Positions 8,108-18,333 of a DNA stretch of 64,000 bases are shown here, piece after piece. This DNA comes from CAXTKD01 sp964244885 (GTDB taxonomy: Bacteria > Pseudomonadota > Alphaproteobacteria > Sphingomonadales > Sphingomonadaceae): the NCBI GenBank assembly GCA_964244885.1, contig CAXTKD010000003.1:1-64000 (forward strand), given 5' to 3'. The position numbers and the translations under genes are program-made. Numbering within the stretch: position 1 is the first letter of the stretch; each line of letters opens with the position of its first letter. Under the pieces are notes generated by a model. That model saw only the letters and a program-made list of their open reading frames with translations, made no database searches and was not told where the DNA came from.

Positions 8108-8223
8108 AATCCCCTCCCCAGCGGGGAGGGGTAGGGGTGGGGAGAGCGCCTGGCATCGAGCTCGGCGCTTCTCGGCCCAGCTCTTCACCCCACCCCTACC
8201 CCTCCCCTGCAGGGGAGGGGATT
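8108..8223. repeat. GC-rich long inverted repeat between crtI and crtB
   Basis: Two arms of about 35 nt (8108-8142 and 8188-8223) are near-perfect reverse complements; each arm also folds on itself (CCCCTCCCCAGCGGGGAGGGG type). This CCCTCCCC/GTAGGGGTGGGG pattern is a dispersed intergenic repeat style in sphingomonads. It sits inside a gene cluster expected to be one transcript and may act as a processing or attenuation site. Confidence 0.85.
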
Positions 8224-8245
8224 TGGCCATCGGGGCAGAAACGTC

Positions 8246-9175
8246 ATGGATGAGATCGTCCGCGAGGCTCGCGCCACCATCGCGGCGGGGTCCAAGAGCT
8301 TCGCGATGGCGTCCAAGCTGTTCGCACCGGCGATGCGAGAGCGGGCGTGGCTGCTCTATAGCTGGTGCCGATACTGCGACGACGTCATCGACGGGCAGGT
8401 GCTGGGCCACGGCCATATCGAACCCGACGCCGACATCGATTCGCGGATGGAGGCGCTGCGGCGGCTGACGCTGGCGGCGCTCGCCGGCAAGCCGACGGGC
8501 AGGGCGCCGTTCGACGGGCTGGGGCGCGTCGCGGCGGAGGTCGGGCTGCCGGCGAAATATCCGCTGCAACTGCTCGACGGCTTCGCGATGGACGCGCGCG
8601 ACCGCATCTACCGGAGCTACGACGACACGCTCGACTATTGCTACCACGTGGCGGGCGTCGTCGGGGTGATGATGGCGATCGTCATGGGCGTGAAGCCCGG
8701 CGACCATCCGACGCTGGAGCGGGCCAGCGATCTCGGCATCGCCTTCCAGCTCTCCAACATCGCGCGCGACATCTGCGACGACGACCGGCTCGGGCGCTGC
8801 TACCTGCCCGCCGAATGGCTGGCGGAGGCCGACATACCGCCTGGCGAGCACATGCATCCGCATTATCGTGCGGCGCTGGCGGGGGTCGCCAAGCGGCTGG
8901 TCGACGCGGCCGAGCGCTACGAGGCGTCGGCGCGCTACGGCACGCCGGCGCTGCCGCGCCGCGCCGCCTGGGCCGTGCTCGCGGCGGCGTCGATCTACGG
9001 CGACATCGGGCGGCGGGTGCGGGCGCTTGGCGAGCATGCCTGGGACGAGCGCGTCTCGACCTCGACCGCAGGCAAGCTCAGGGCGCTGGCGAAGGCCGGG
9101 GCGGAGGCGGCGCGGCGGAAGGCGCTCTACGCGACGGCGCCGCCGCGCGAAGGCCTGTACGCTCCGCCGCTCTGA
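8246..9175 (+). CDS. crtB: Phytoene synthase CrtB
   Basis: 309-aa prenyltransferase that condenses two geranylgeranyl diphosphates head to head into phytoene. Both aspartate-rich Mg-diphosphate sites are present: YSWCRYCDDVIDG near residue 45 and AFQLSNIARDICDDDRLGRCYLP near residue 175, the latter being the squalene/phytoene synthase signature. Tyr-rich YRSYDDTLDYCYHVAGVVG also fits. The last 98 bp overlap the convergent crtZ gene. Confidence 0.97.
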   Translation: MDEIVREARATIAAGSKSFAMASKLFAPAMRERAWLLYSWCRYCDDVIDGQVLGHGHIEPDADIDSRMEALRRLTLAALAGKPTGRAPFDGLGRVAAEVGLPAKYPLQLLDGFAMDARDRIYRSYDDTLDYCYHVAGVVGVMMAIVMGVKPGDHPTLERASDLGIAFQLSNIARDICDDDRLGRCYLPAEWLAEADIPPGEHMHPHYRAALAGVAKRLVDAAERYEASARYGTPALPRRAAWAVLAAASIYGDIGRRVRALGEHAWDERVSTSTAGKLRALAKAGAEAARRKALYATAPPREGLYAPPL

Positions 9176-9638
9176 GCTGCGCCTTGAGCATCCGGGCGGG
9201 CGGCGCGACGAGGAAGCCGAAGGACACCGCGCCGTGCTTGCCCTCGACCGCGTGGTGCAGGCGGTGCGCCTGCATGATCTTCTTGAGATAGCCGCTCCCC
9301 GGCACGATGCGGTGAGGGACGCGGCGGTGGACCAGCACGTCGTGGAAGACGAAATAGATCGCGCCATAGGCCGCGATGCCCGCGCCGATCCAGGCGTAAC
9401 CGGCGCCCTGCTTCGCCGCGACGCCGAGGTAGAGCAGCAGGATCGACGGCGTGGCGAAGATCACCGCGAACCAGTCGTTGGCCTCGAACATCCCCGTCCG
9501 CGCGCGGTGGTGCGAGGCATGGAGCCCCCACAGGAAGCCGTGCATAACCCAGCGGTGGGTGACATAGGCGACAGCCTCCATCGCCGCGACGGTGGCGAGC
9601 AGCAGCGCGATTCCGGCGAACAGGCTCATATGGGACAT
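9078..9638 (-). CDS. crtZ: Beta-carotene 3-hydroxylase CrtZ
   Basis: 186-aa membrane di-iron hydroxylase adding 3-hydroxyls to beta-ionone rings (beta-carotene to zeaxanthin). All histidine boxes are present: HRWVMHG, HASHHRARTG, FHDVLVHRRVPHR and HRLHHAVEGK, with hydrophobic helices between. The start may be 9638 or the second Met at 9629. The conserved part ends near PPARMLKAQLRA; a tail of about 25 Ala/Pro/Arg-rich residues follows only because the frame runs antisense through the end of crtB, so the tail is probably dispensable. Confidence 0.95.
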   Translation of the reverse strand: MSHMSLFAGIALLLATVAAMEAVAYVTHRWVMHGFLWGLHASHHRARTGMFEANDWFAVIFATPSILLLYLGVAAKQGAGYAWIGAGIAAYGAIYFVFHDVLVHRRVPHRIVPGSGYLKKIMQAHRLHHAVEGKHGAVSFGFLVAPPARMLKAQLRAAERTGLRAAAPSRRAPSAAPPPPRPSPAP

Positions 9639-9708
9639 ATAGGCGCGTCGGCCGTTGACCGGAATTGGAATAGATCAAAGATCACTTCGAGATTCGCGAT
9701 CGAGAGAA

Positions 9709-10038
9709 ATGGAGATGCGTGTGCGGACCAAAGCCATAGTTCTGGGCGCCATCGCTCTCACGAGCTGCGCGACGCCGGAGAGCCGGATCGAGACGCGGCT
9801 CGTGGCGGCGGGGTTCAGCGAGGGCAACGCCAAGTGCCTCGCCAATGAGCTGACCGACCGGCTGACGCTGAGCCAGCTCAAGACGCTCAACGAAGTCGCG
9901 AAGACCATCCAGAACCGCCAGCGCGTGAAGCGGATGACGGTCGGCGACCTGGCGGCGGAATTGGGGCGGGTGGGTGACCCGAAGCTGATCGTCGAGGTAT
10001 CGCGCGCCGGCCTCGGCTGCGCAATCCTGCGGGGCTAG
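9709..10038 (+). CDS. Small putative lipoprotein
   Basis: 109 aa. The N-terminus MEMRVRTKAIVLGAIALTSC has the basic-hydrophobic-lipobox order (LTSC), so Cys20 would be lipidated. The mature part, including VAAGFSEGNAKCLANELTD and LSQLKTLNEVAKTI, is helical with two further Cys. No family recognised. ATG 9709 is preferred over an upstream TTG; 9715 is an alternative. Its stop overlaps the stop of the convergent 38-aa gene. Confidence 0.72.
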   Translation: MEMRVRTKAIVLGAIALTSCATPESRIETRLVAAGFSEGNAKCLANELTDRLTLSQLKTLNEVAKTIQNRQRVKRMTVGDLAAELGRVGDPKLIVEVSRAGLGCAILRG

Positions 10039-10151
10039 GCGGCGAGCTTGCTGGCGCCATGCTGCTGATGGCAGCGGCGCATCGCCCAGGCGATAAGACG
10101 CAGGTGGAAATGCGGCCGGTCGTTCTTCCGGGTCCAGATCGCGGTTTCCAT
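10035..10151 (-). CDS. Small basic protein, 38 aa
   Basis: Short reading frame beginning METAIWTRKNDRPHFHLRL and ending QQHGASKLAA, rich in His and Arg. The start is supported by AGGGAGT about 8 nt upstream, and codons show the GC-rich third-position pattern of neighbouring genes. No family recognised. Its stop interlocks with that of the convergent lipoprotein gene. Confidence 0.55.
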   Translation of the reverse strand: METAIWTRKNDRPHFHLRLIAWAMRRCHQQHGASKLAA

Positions 10152-10256
10152 GTGCCGACTCCCTAATGTGGCGCGAACACATTATTGCCACATTCTGTGA
10201 CGGGAGTCTTGCACTTTCGTTACGACGGAAAGTCGTTGCGCGCCGGTAACTGATTG

Positions 10257-12458
<2,202 letters not shown>

Positions 12459-12528
12459 GCCGGCGCAATATGGGGGTTGGGCCGGATTTGTTCCATAGCT
12501 AGAATGTGGCAAAACCTGGGAGGATCAC

Positions 12529-12918
12529 ATGATCGGTTACGCGCTCGTCGGCACCAACGACACCGACAAGGCCAAGGGCTTCTTCGACGCCCTGCTGGGA
12601 ACGGTCGGCGTCGGCCGGCTGATGGAATTCCCGAACGGCGGCTGCGCCTGGGGCGGCAGCTGGGACAAGCCGATGCTGGGAATCGGAACGCCGTTCGACG
12701 GCAAGCCCGCGACCGCCGGCAACGGCACGATGATCGCGCTGGTGATGGACAGCCGGGACAAGGTCGACGCCGTGCACGCCAGGGCGCTGGCGCTCGGCGG
12801 CAAGGACGAGGGTGCGCCCGGCGTTCGCGGCGACGACGGCGAGCAGGCGTTCTACGCTGCCTACTTCCGCGACCTCGACGGCAACAAATTCTGCGCGTTT
12901 CGGGTCGGGCCGGCGTAG
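12529..12918 (+). CDS. VOC (glyoxalase/bleomycin-resistance) family protein
   Basis: 129 aa with two beta-alpha-beta-beta-beta repeats: N-terminal MIGYALVGTNDTDKAKGFFDALLG and C-terminal FYAAYFRDLDGNKFCAFRVG, the latter the usual VOC ending. Members bind a metal and act as lyases, isomerases or binding proteins; the substrate here is unknown. GGGAGG lies upstream of the ATG. Divergent from uvrB, 70 bp away. Confidence 0.85.
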   Translation: MIGYALVGTNDTDKAKGFFDALLGTVGVGRLMEFPNGGCAWGGSWDKPMLGIGTPFDGKPATAGNGTMIALVMDSRDKVDAVHARALALGGKDEGAPGVRGDDGEQAFYAAYFRDLDGNKFCAFRVGPA

Positions 12919-12980
12919 GAACGCCGCAAAAGCGCCACGAAGCCACGCTTCATTCGCCGCAGGATCTGAATGGAGTCGCC

Positions 12981-13430
12981 ATGATCATGTTTCGCCTGGT
13001 CGCCGTGCTTGCCATTGCTTCCGTTACCGAACCGGCGCTCGCCGCTTCGCTCGATCTGGTGTCGGCGCAGCCGACCGCGGGGGTTTCCGGGGCGGCATAT
13101 TTTCGCATTCCGTTAAGTGCTAAGCAGGCCCATGCGCCGTACGTCGGCCTAAAAATGGCGATGATGCGGCAGGACCGCGACGTCGCCGGGCTGGCCTTCG
13201 GCCCGCGCCGCGAGGCAGATGCGGTCGATATTCGAGTCTCGCTGAAGGGCGAGCCGTCGCTGGCGCTCGCCGGAACGCCGGTGACGGGCGTTGGCGCGCT
13301 CGCCGCGACGGAGGACGGCAGGAAGCATTCGCCTTGGCGGACGGTGGCGTTCGTGACGGGCGGGCTCGTCCTCGCCGGCGCTGCGTATTACGCCTACCTC
13401 ATCCACGAGGCCGAGAAGAACTCGGACTAA
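12981..13430 (+). CDS. Exported single-pass protein of unknown function
   Basis: 149 aa. A signal peptide (MIMFRLVAVLAIASVTEPALAA) precedes a beta-rich domain containing AAYFRIPLSAKQAHAPYVGLK, then a predicted membrane helix TVAFVTGGLVLAGAAYYAYLI and a short charged tail HEAEKNSD. TGGAG precedes the ATG. No family recognised; similar small proteins with a C-terminal helix are common in sphingomonads. Confidence 0.65.
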   Translation: MIMFRLVAVLAIASVTEPALAASLDLVSAQPTAGVSGAAYFRIPLSAKQAHAPYVGLKMAMMRQDRDVAGLAFGPRREADAVDIRVSLKGEPSLALAGTPVTGVGALAATEDGRKHSPWRTVAFVTGGLVLAGAAYYAYLIHEAEKNSD

Positions 13431-13445
13431 GGCAGGCCCAACAAC

Positions 13446-13527
13446 CCGTTCGTCCTGAGCTTATCGAAGGACGTGGTCGCCGCCCTCGGAGCATACCACG
13501 TGGTTCGACAGGCTTACCACGAACGGA
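13446..13527. repeat. Intergenic inverted repeat, family R1 copy 1
   Basis: Begins CCGTTCGTCCTGAGC and ends GGCTTACCACGAACGG, enclosing an imperfect palindrome of about 80 bp. Same family as the elements at 16966, 22295 and 33233. It lies between two convergent genes. Confidence 0.85.
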
Positions 13528-13538
13528 GGCGGGTGTGG

Positions 13539-14582
13539 TTATTTGGCAAGGATGAGTTGCTCGCCAGGCTTGAGCGCCGGGAAGCGCTCTTGCGCGATGC
13601 CGGCTTGATCCAGCGCCACCGCCAGCGCCTTCGGGGGGGCATCGACGCCCTCGTCGGTGAGGTTGAAGGTCCCCCAGTGGATGCCGATGGCGTGCTGCGC
13701 GCCGAGGTCGCGGAAAGCCTGCACCGCTTCGGCGGGGTCCATGTGCGAGGCCTGCATGAGGTCACGGGGTTGGTAGGCGCCGATCGGCAGCAGCGCGAGC
13801 CGGACGGGGCCACGCGCGCCGGCCTCGCGGAAGGCGATGGCGTCGTAACCAGTGTCGCCGGCGAAGTAGATCGCGCCGTGCGGCGTGGCGACGGTGAAGC
13901 CGCCCCACAGCGCGCGGTTGCGGTCGGCGCTCCAGCGCGCCGACCAGTGCTGAACTCGCTCGACGGTGACCGAAACCTGCTCGGTGATGCCAACGGTCTG
14001 GCCCCAGTCGCGGGCGAAGGCGGGGATGCCCTTGCGCGCCATCAGCGCGGCGTTGCCGAGCGGGGTGACGATGATCGGGCGGTCGCGCTTCCACAGGCGC
14101 TCCAGCGTCGCCATGTCGAGGTGGTCGTAGTGATTGTGGCTGACCAGTACGACGTCGATCTTCGGCAGGTCGTCGAACCTGACGCCGGGCTGGCGGACGC
14201 GCTTCGGCCCGACTGACGCGAACGGCGAGGCGCGCTCGCTCCACACGGGGTCGGTCAGGATGTTGAGGCCCTCGGTCTGCACCAGCACCGTGGCGTGGCC
14301 GACCGCGGTGGCGACCAGCGCCTCGCCGTCGACGCGTTCGGCGGGTTTGGCCCGGGCGACAGGGATCGACTCAGGCCATGCCTCGCGCGATCCGAACGCC
14401 CGCCATTTGAACATCGTCCACAGCCCGCCGGGCTTGCGCGGGGCGTTGCCGGGATTGAAGAAGCGTTCGCCGTCATAGTGGTTGCTGACCGCGCCGATAT
14501 AATAGCGATCGTCGAGCGTGCGGGGCAGGAGGATGAGCAGGACGGCGGCGATGGCGACGACGGCAAGCAGCACCGCACCCAT
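13539..14582 (-). CDS. MBL-fold metal-dependent hydrolase (NAPE-PLD/UlaG-like), membrane-anchored
   Basis: 347 aa. An N-terminal hydrophobic helix (MGAVLLAVVAIAAVLLILLP) anchors a metallo-beta-lactamase domain with VSHNHYDHLD (HxHxDH), the FAGDTGYD aspartate and a late GIHWGTF histidine, the di-zinc ligands of the family. The GHATVLVQTEGLNILTDPVWSERASPF block is characteristic of NAPE-PLD-like proteins. An alternative start at 14609 adds nine residues. Substrate unknown (lipid or phosphodiester possible). Confidence 0.87.
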   Translation of the reverse strand: MGAVLLAVVAIAAVLLILLPRTLDDRYYIGAVSNHYDGERFFNPGNAPRKPGGLWTMFKWRAFGSREAWPESIPVARAKPAERVDGEALVATAVGHATVLVQTEGLNILTDPVWSERASPFASVGPKRVRQPGVRFDDLPKIDVVLVSHNHYDHLDMATLERLWKRDRPIIVTPLGNAALMARKGIPAFARDWGQTVGITEQVSVTVERVQHWSARWSADRNRALWGGFTVATPHGAIYFAGDTGYDAIAFREAGARGPVRLALLPIGAYQPRDLMQASHMDPAEAVQAFRDLGAQHAIGIHWGTFNLTDEGVDAPPKALAVALDQAGIAQERFPALKPGEQLILAK

Positions 14583-14906
14583 GGTCTTTTCTCGTCGCCC
14601 CGGCCTCATCGCCGCTCTTTGCGGCCTCGCCAGGCGCGCCGCAAGCCGCGGCGAGTCGCGGCCCCGAGTCGGATTTGGCGCAACGGCGTGATTAGAATCA
14701 CTTGGGCGTCGTCGCTCAACCGGATTGGCGGGCGCTCGTTTCGGCGCCGTCGGCTGCGGCGCCACGCTGCACATTAAGCTTTGATGACAACAGCGCGCCG
14801 CTAACCGCCTGCGCGTCCAAGTCTTTCACAGAAAGTCCAAAAACCGGCTTGCCTCCGCCGCCCGATAGGCACAAGTTCTGGTGCCTGGGACCGGGGGGTT
14901 CACAAG
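14583..14906. other. Gene-free region upstream of the nrd locus
   Basis: About 320 bp with no convincing gene. It must hold the divergent promoters of the hydrolase and of the nrdA transcript. A short symmetrical element CTTTCACAGAAAG lies near 14823-14835. No match to the NrdR-box consensus was found by eye. Confidence 0.5.
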
Positions 14907-15053
14907 ATGTCGCGTTTTACCGGGAACCAGCCGGGGGACGCGCGTCGGAGGACCCCCAAGAGGAAGTGGCCTTGGCCTGTGGATTGCGAGGATATCGGGG
15001 ATAGCCGTTCACGGCCGGAACCCGAAGGCGACACGGTCGCCACCGCCTCGTAA
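14907..15053 (+). CDS. Candidate 48-aa protein preceding nrdA
   Basis: An open frame of 48 codons starts at an ATG with a GGGGGG tract about 8 nt upstream, begins MSRFTGNQPGDARRRTPKRK, continues WPWPVDCEDIGDSRSRPEPE and ends GDTVATAS. The stop is 27 nt from the nrdA start, which has its own AGGGGAG site. Composition is hydrophilic with a WPWP motif and a single Cys. It resembles no family I recognise. The same DNA is also rich in potential hairpins (for instance GGCGAC-ACG-GTCGCC), so a structured leader RNA is an alternative reading. Confidence 0.5.
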   Translation: MSRFTGNQPGDARRRTPKRKWPWPVDCEDIGDSRSRPEPEGDTVATAS

Positions 15054-15080
15054 GCCCGGCCGGCATAGGGGAGCGTTGCG

Positions 15081-16943
15081 ATGGATTTCAGTGGTAGCGA
15101 GACGGTGGTCGCCGACATGTTGTCGGGCCTGTCCGGACCCAGTCCGGACCGGAAGAAGTCGCCGGTGGTCACCGACCCGTCGCGGGATGCGTTGCTCACC
15201 GATTTCGGCAAGGACACGCTCAACGACCGCTACCTGCTGCCGGGGGAGAGCTATCAGGATCTCTTCGCCCGCGTCGCCACCGCCTATGCCGACGACGAGG
15301 CGCATGCCCAGCGCATCTACGACTATATCTCGAAACTGTGGTTCATGCCGGCGACTCCGGTGCTGTCGAACGGCGGCACGGGGCGCGGGCTGCCGATCAG
15401 CTGCTACCTCAATTCGGTCGACGACAGCCTGGAAGGCATCGTCAACACCTGGAACGAGAACGTCTGGCTCGCCTCGAAGGGCGGCGGCATCGGCACCTAT
15501 TGGGGCAACGTCCGCGGCATCGGCGAGCCGGTCGGCCTCAACGGCAAGACCAGCGGCATCGTGCCGTTCGTCCGCGTCATGGATTCGCTGACGCTTGCGA
15601 TCAGCCAGGGCTCGCTACGCCGCGGCTCGGCCGCGGTGTACCTCGACGTCAATCATCCCGAGATCGAGGAATTCCTCGAGATCCGGAAGCCTTCGGGCGA
15701 CTTCAACCGCAAGGCTCTGAACCTGCACCACGGCGTGCTGATCACCGACGCCTTCATGGCGGCGGTGCGCGATGGCCTGCCTTATGACCTGGTGTCGCCG
15801 AAGACCGGCGAGAAGCGCGGCGAGGTCGATGCCCGCGCGCTGTTCCAGAAGCTTGTCGAGACCCGCCTCGCGACCGGCGAACCCTACATCATCTTCGCCG
15901 ACACGGTGAACGCGGCGATGCCGAAGCACCACCGCGAGCTCGGGCTCAAATGCTCGACCTCCAACCTGTGCTCGGAGATCACGCTGCCGACCGGCATCGA
16001 CCAGCACGGCCGCCAGCGCACCGCGGTGTGCTGCCTGTCGTCGCTGAACCTCGAGACGTGGGACGAGTGGAGCACCGACAAGGGCTTCATCGAGGACGTC
16101 ATGCGCTTCCTCGACAACGTGCTAACCGATTACATCGCCAACGCCCCCGACGAGATGGCGCGGGCGCGCTACTCGGCGGAGCGTGAGCGCTCGGTCGGTC
16201 TCGGCGTTATGGGCTTCCACTCTTTCTTGCAGGCGCGCGGCGTTCCGTTCGAGAGCGCGATGGCGAAGTCGTGGAATCTGAAGATCTTCAAGCATCTTCA
16301 TGCGAAAGCGGATGAAGCGTCGATGCTGCTCGCGCACGAGCGCGGCGCCTGCCCGGACGCCGAGGAGACGGGCGCGCTCCAGCGCTTCAGTTGCAAGACC
16401 GCGATCGCGCCGACCGCGTCGATCTCGATCATCTGCGGCGGCGCTTCGGCCTGCATCGAGCCGATCCCGGCGAACATCTACACGCACAAGACGCTGTCCG
16501 GGAACTATGCGATCAAGAATCCGCACCTGGAGAAGATCTTCATCGCCAAGGGCCGCAACATCGACGCGACCTGGAACTCGATTCTCGAGAACGGCGGCTC
16601 GGTCCAGCACCTCGAGTGCCTGACCGCGGACGAGAAGGCGACCTACAAGACCGCGTTCGAGATCGACCAGCGCTGGCTGCTGGAGCTGCAGGGCGACCGG
16701 ACGCCCTATATCGACCAGTCGACTAGCCTCAATCTCTACATCCCCGCCGACATCGAGAAGTGGGACCTGCTGATGCTCCACTACCGGGCGTGGGAGCTCG
16801 GCATCAAGTCGCTCTATTACTGCCGCTCGAAGAGCATCCAGCGCGCCGGTTTCGCCGGCGGCGTCGAGGCCGACAACACCACGGAAGCGCCGGTGTTCGA
16901 GGTCGAGCGCAAGGACTATGACGAATGCCTGGCGTGTCAGTAG
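15081..16943 (+). CDS. nrdA: Class I ribonucleotide reductase, large subunit NrdA
   Basis: 620-aa catalytic subunit reducing ribonucleoside diphosphates. Seen: ISCYLNS (redox Cys), SNLCSEI (thiyl-radical Cys and Glu of the active site), CCLSSLNL, a late LYYCRS Tyr pair of the radical-transfer path, and a C-terminal CLAC redox pair. No ATP-cone is present at the N-terminus (the usual VxKRDG motif is absent), so overall activity control by ATP/dATP through that domain should be missing; the protein is about 140 residues shorter than E. coli NrdA. nrdB follows after 312 bp. Confidence 0.95.
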   Translation: MDFSGSETVVADMLSGLSGPSPDRKKSPVVTDPSRDALLTDFGKDTLNDRYLLPGESYQDLFARVATAYADDEAHAQRIYDYISKLWFMPATPVLSNGGTGRGLPISCYLNSVDDSLEGIVNTWNENVWLASKGGGIGTYWGNVRGIGEPVGLNGKTSGIVPFVRVMDSLTLAISQGSLRRGSAAVYLDVNHPEIEEFLEIRKPSGDFNRKALNLHHGVLITDAFMAAVRDGLPYDLVSPKTGEKRGEVDARALFQKLVETRLATGEPYIIFADTVNAAMPKHHRELGLKCSTSNLCSEITLPTGIDQHGRQRTAVCCLSSLNLETWDEWSTDKGFIEDVMRFLDNVLTDYIANAPDEMARARYSAERERSVGLGVMGFHSFLQARGVPFESAMAKSWNLKIFKHLHAKADEASMLLAHERGACPDAEETGALQRFSCKTAIAPTASISIICGGASACIEPIPANIYTHKTLSGNYAIKNPHLEKIFIAKGRNIDATWNSILENGGSVQHLECLTADEKATYKTAFEIDQRWLLELQGDRTPYIDQSTSLNLYIPADIEKWDLLMLHYRAWELGIKSLYYCRSKSIQRAGFAGGVEADNTTEAPVFEVERKDYDECLACQ

Positions 16944-16965
16944 CCGTGGCCGCCGCACCAACCCC

Positions 16966-17050
16966 TCCGTTCGTCCTGAGCCTGTCGAAGGACGTGGTCG
17001 CTCCGCCGGCGGAGCATGCCACGTGGTTCGACAGGCTCACCACGAACGGA
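16966..17050. repeat. Intergenic inverted repeat, family R1 copy 2
   Basis: Begins TCCGTTCGTCCTGAGCCTGT and ends GGCTCACCACGAACGGA, with an internal CCACGT/ACGTGG symmetry. It lies between nrdA and nrdB, which are expected to be co-expressed. Confidence 0.85.
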
Positions 17051-17075
17051 GCTCTGTGCGGAAGCCAACTCTTCC

Positions 17076-17100
17076 TGGGTCAAAGTAATACTTTGACCCA
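17076..17100. repeat. Perfect 25-bp palindrome between nrdA and nrdB
   Basis: Arms TGGGTCAAAGTA and TACTTTGACCCA flank a single central A, giving a perfect 12+1+12 palindrome. It is much more AT-rich than the flanks. It could be a protein-binding site, a hairpin in the nrdAB mRNA, or a copy of another dispersed repeat. The remaining sequence to 17255 is GC-rich, with no gene seen. Confidence 0.8.
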
Positions 17101-17255
17101 CCCTCTCGGCGCGCCGATCACGCGCCGGTCAACGGCGGCGGTTTCGCCCGTCGCCGTCGGGTGGGGGTGAGAGCGGGCCGGACACCGAACCTGAAAGCAG
17201 ACCGGCGTCCACTCTCACCCCTGCCATCAAAAAGTTCACGCGTAAGGACACTGCC

Positions 17256-18317
17256 ATGCCGCTCCTCGAATCCCGCCAGACCTACAAGCCGTTCGAATAT
17301 CCGTGGGCGTTCGACCTGTGGAAGCGGCAGCAGCAGATGCACTGGCTGCCCGAGGAGGTGCCGCTCGGCGAGGACTGCCGAGACTGGGCGCAGAACCTCA
17401 GCGACCACGAGCGCAACCTGCTAACTCAGATCTTCCGCTTCTTCACCCAGGCCGACATCGAGGTGCAGGATTGCTACCACGACAAATACGGCCGGGTCTT
17501 CAAGCCGGTCGAGGTCAAGATGATGCTGACCGCCTTCTCCAACATGGAGACGGTGCACATCGCCGCCTACAGCCATTTGCTCGACACCATCGGCATGCCC
17601 GAGAGCGAGTATGGCGCTTTCCTCGAGTATAAGGAGATGCGCGACAAGCACGATTTCATGGCGAACTTCGGGGTCGACAGCGACCAGGACATCGCGCGCA
17701 CGCTCGCGATGTTCGGCGGCTTCACCGAGGGGCTTCAGCTTTTCGCGAGCTTCGCGATGCTGATGAACTTCCCGCGCTTCAACAAGATGAAGGGCATGGG
17801 CCAGATCGTCACCTGGTCGATCCGCGACGAGACGCTGCACTGCGAAGGCATCATCAAGCTGTTCCACGCCTTCTGCAAGGAGCGCGACTGCCTGACCCAG
17901 GCGGTCAAGGACGACATCATCGACACCTGCCAGAAGGTCGTCCGGCTCGAAGACAATTTCATCGATCTGGCGTTCGACATGGGCCCGGTCGCCGGCATGA
18001 CGCCAAAGGAAATCAAGAAATATATCCGCTTCGTCGCTGATTGGCGCCTGAGCCAGCTCAACCTGAAGCCGATTTACCTGATCGACGAGCACCCGCTGCC
18101 CTGGCTCCAGTCGCAATTGAACGCCGTTGAGCACGCCAACTTCTTCGAGACCCGCGCGACCGAATATTCGAAGGCCGCGACCAAGGGCAATTGGGGCGAG
18201 GTATGGGATGCGTTCGATGCGCGCAAAGGCGCGAAAGTCGCGGTGGCGGCGAACGAGGCGGACGAGGCGGACGGCGGGTTGCTCAACGGCGCGGGCGGGA
18301 TGGTGGCGGCGGAGTAG
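17256..18317 (+). CDS. nrdB: Class I ribonucleotide reductase, small subunit NrdB
   Basis: 353-aa radical-generating subunit. The di-iron ligands and radical Tyr fit the E. coli pattern: ADIEVQD (Asp ligand), METVHIAAYSHLL (Glu, His and, four residues on, the radical Tyr), FGGFTEGLQLF and RDETLHCEGI (second-half Glu and Glu/His ligands). The C-terminal tail, variable in the family, is Ala/Gly-rich and ends GGMVAAE. ATG chosen after GTAAGGAC. Separated from nrdA by the two repeats above. Confidence 0.96.
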   Translation: MPLLESRQTYKPFEYPWAFDLWKRQQQMHWLPEEVPLGEDCRDWAQNLSDHERNLLTQIFRFFTQADIEVQDCYHDKYGRVFKPVEVKMMLTAFSNMETVHIAAYSHLLDTIGMPESEYGAFLEYKEMRDKHDFMANFGVDSDQDIARTLAMFGGFTEGLQLFASFAMLMNFPRFNKMKGMGQIVTWSIRDETLHCEGIIKLFHAFCKERDCLTQAVKDDIIDTCQKVVRLEDNFIDLAFDMGPVAGMTPKEIKKYIRFVADWRLSQLNLKPIYLIDEHPLPWLQSQLNAVEHANFFETRATEYSKAATKGNWGEVWDAFDARKGAKVAVAANEADEADGGLLNGAGGMVAAE

Positions 18318-18333
18318 TGATTTTCGCTCGGCA

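Noticed and set aside
12459..12528. LexA box for uvrB
   Set aside because: A lone GTTC is present without its partner at seven bases.
14860..15060. Cobalamin riboswitch upstream of nrdA
   Set aside because: GGTGCC and GGGAA occur, but the GCCACTG core and the B12 box are missing; only a generic hairpin-rich leader remains.
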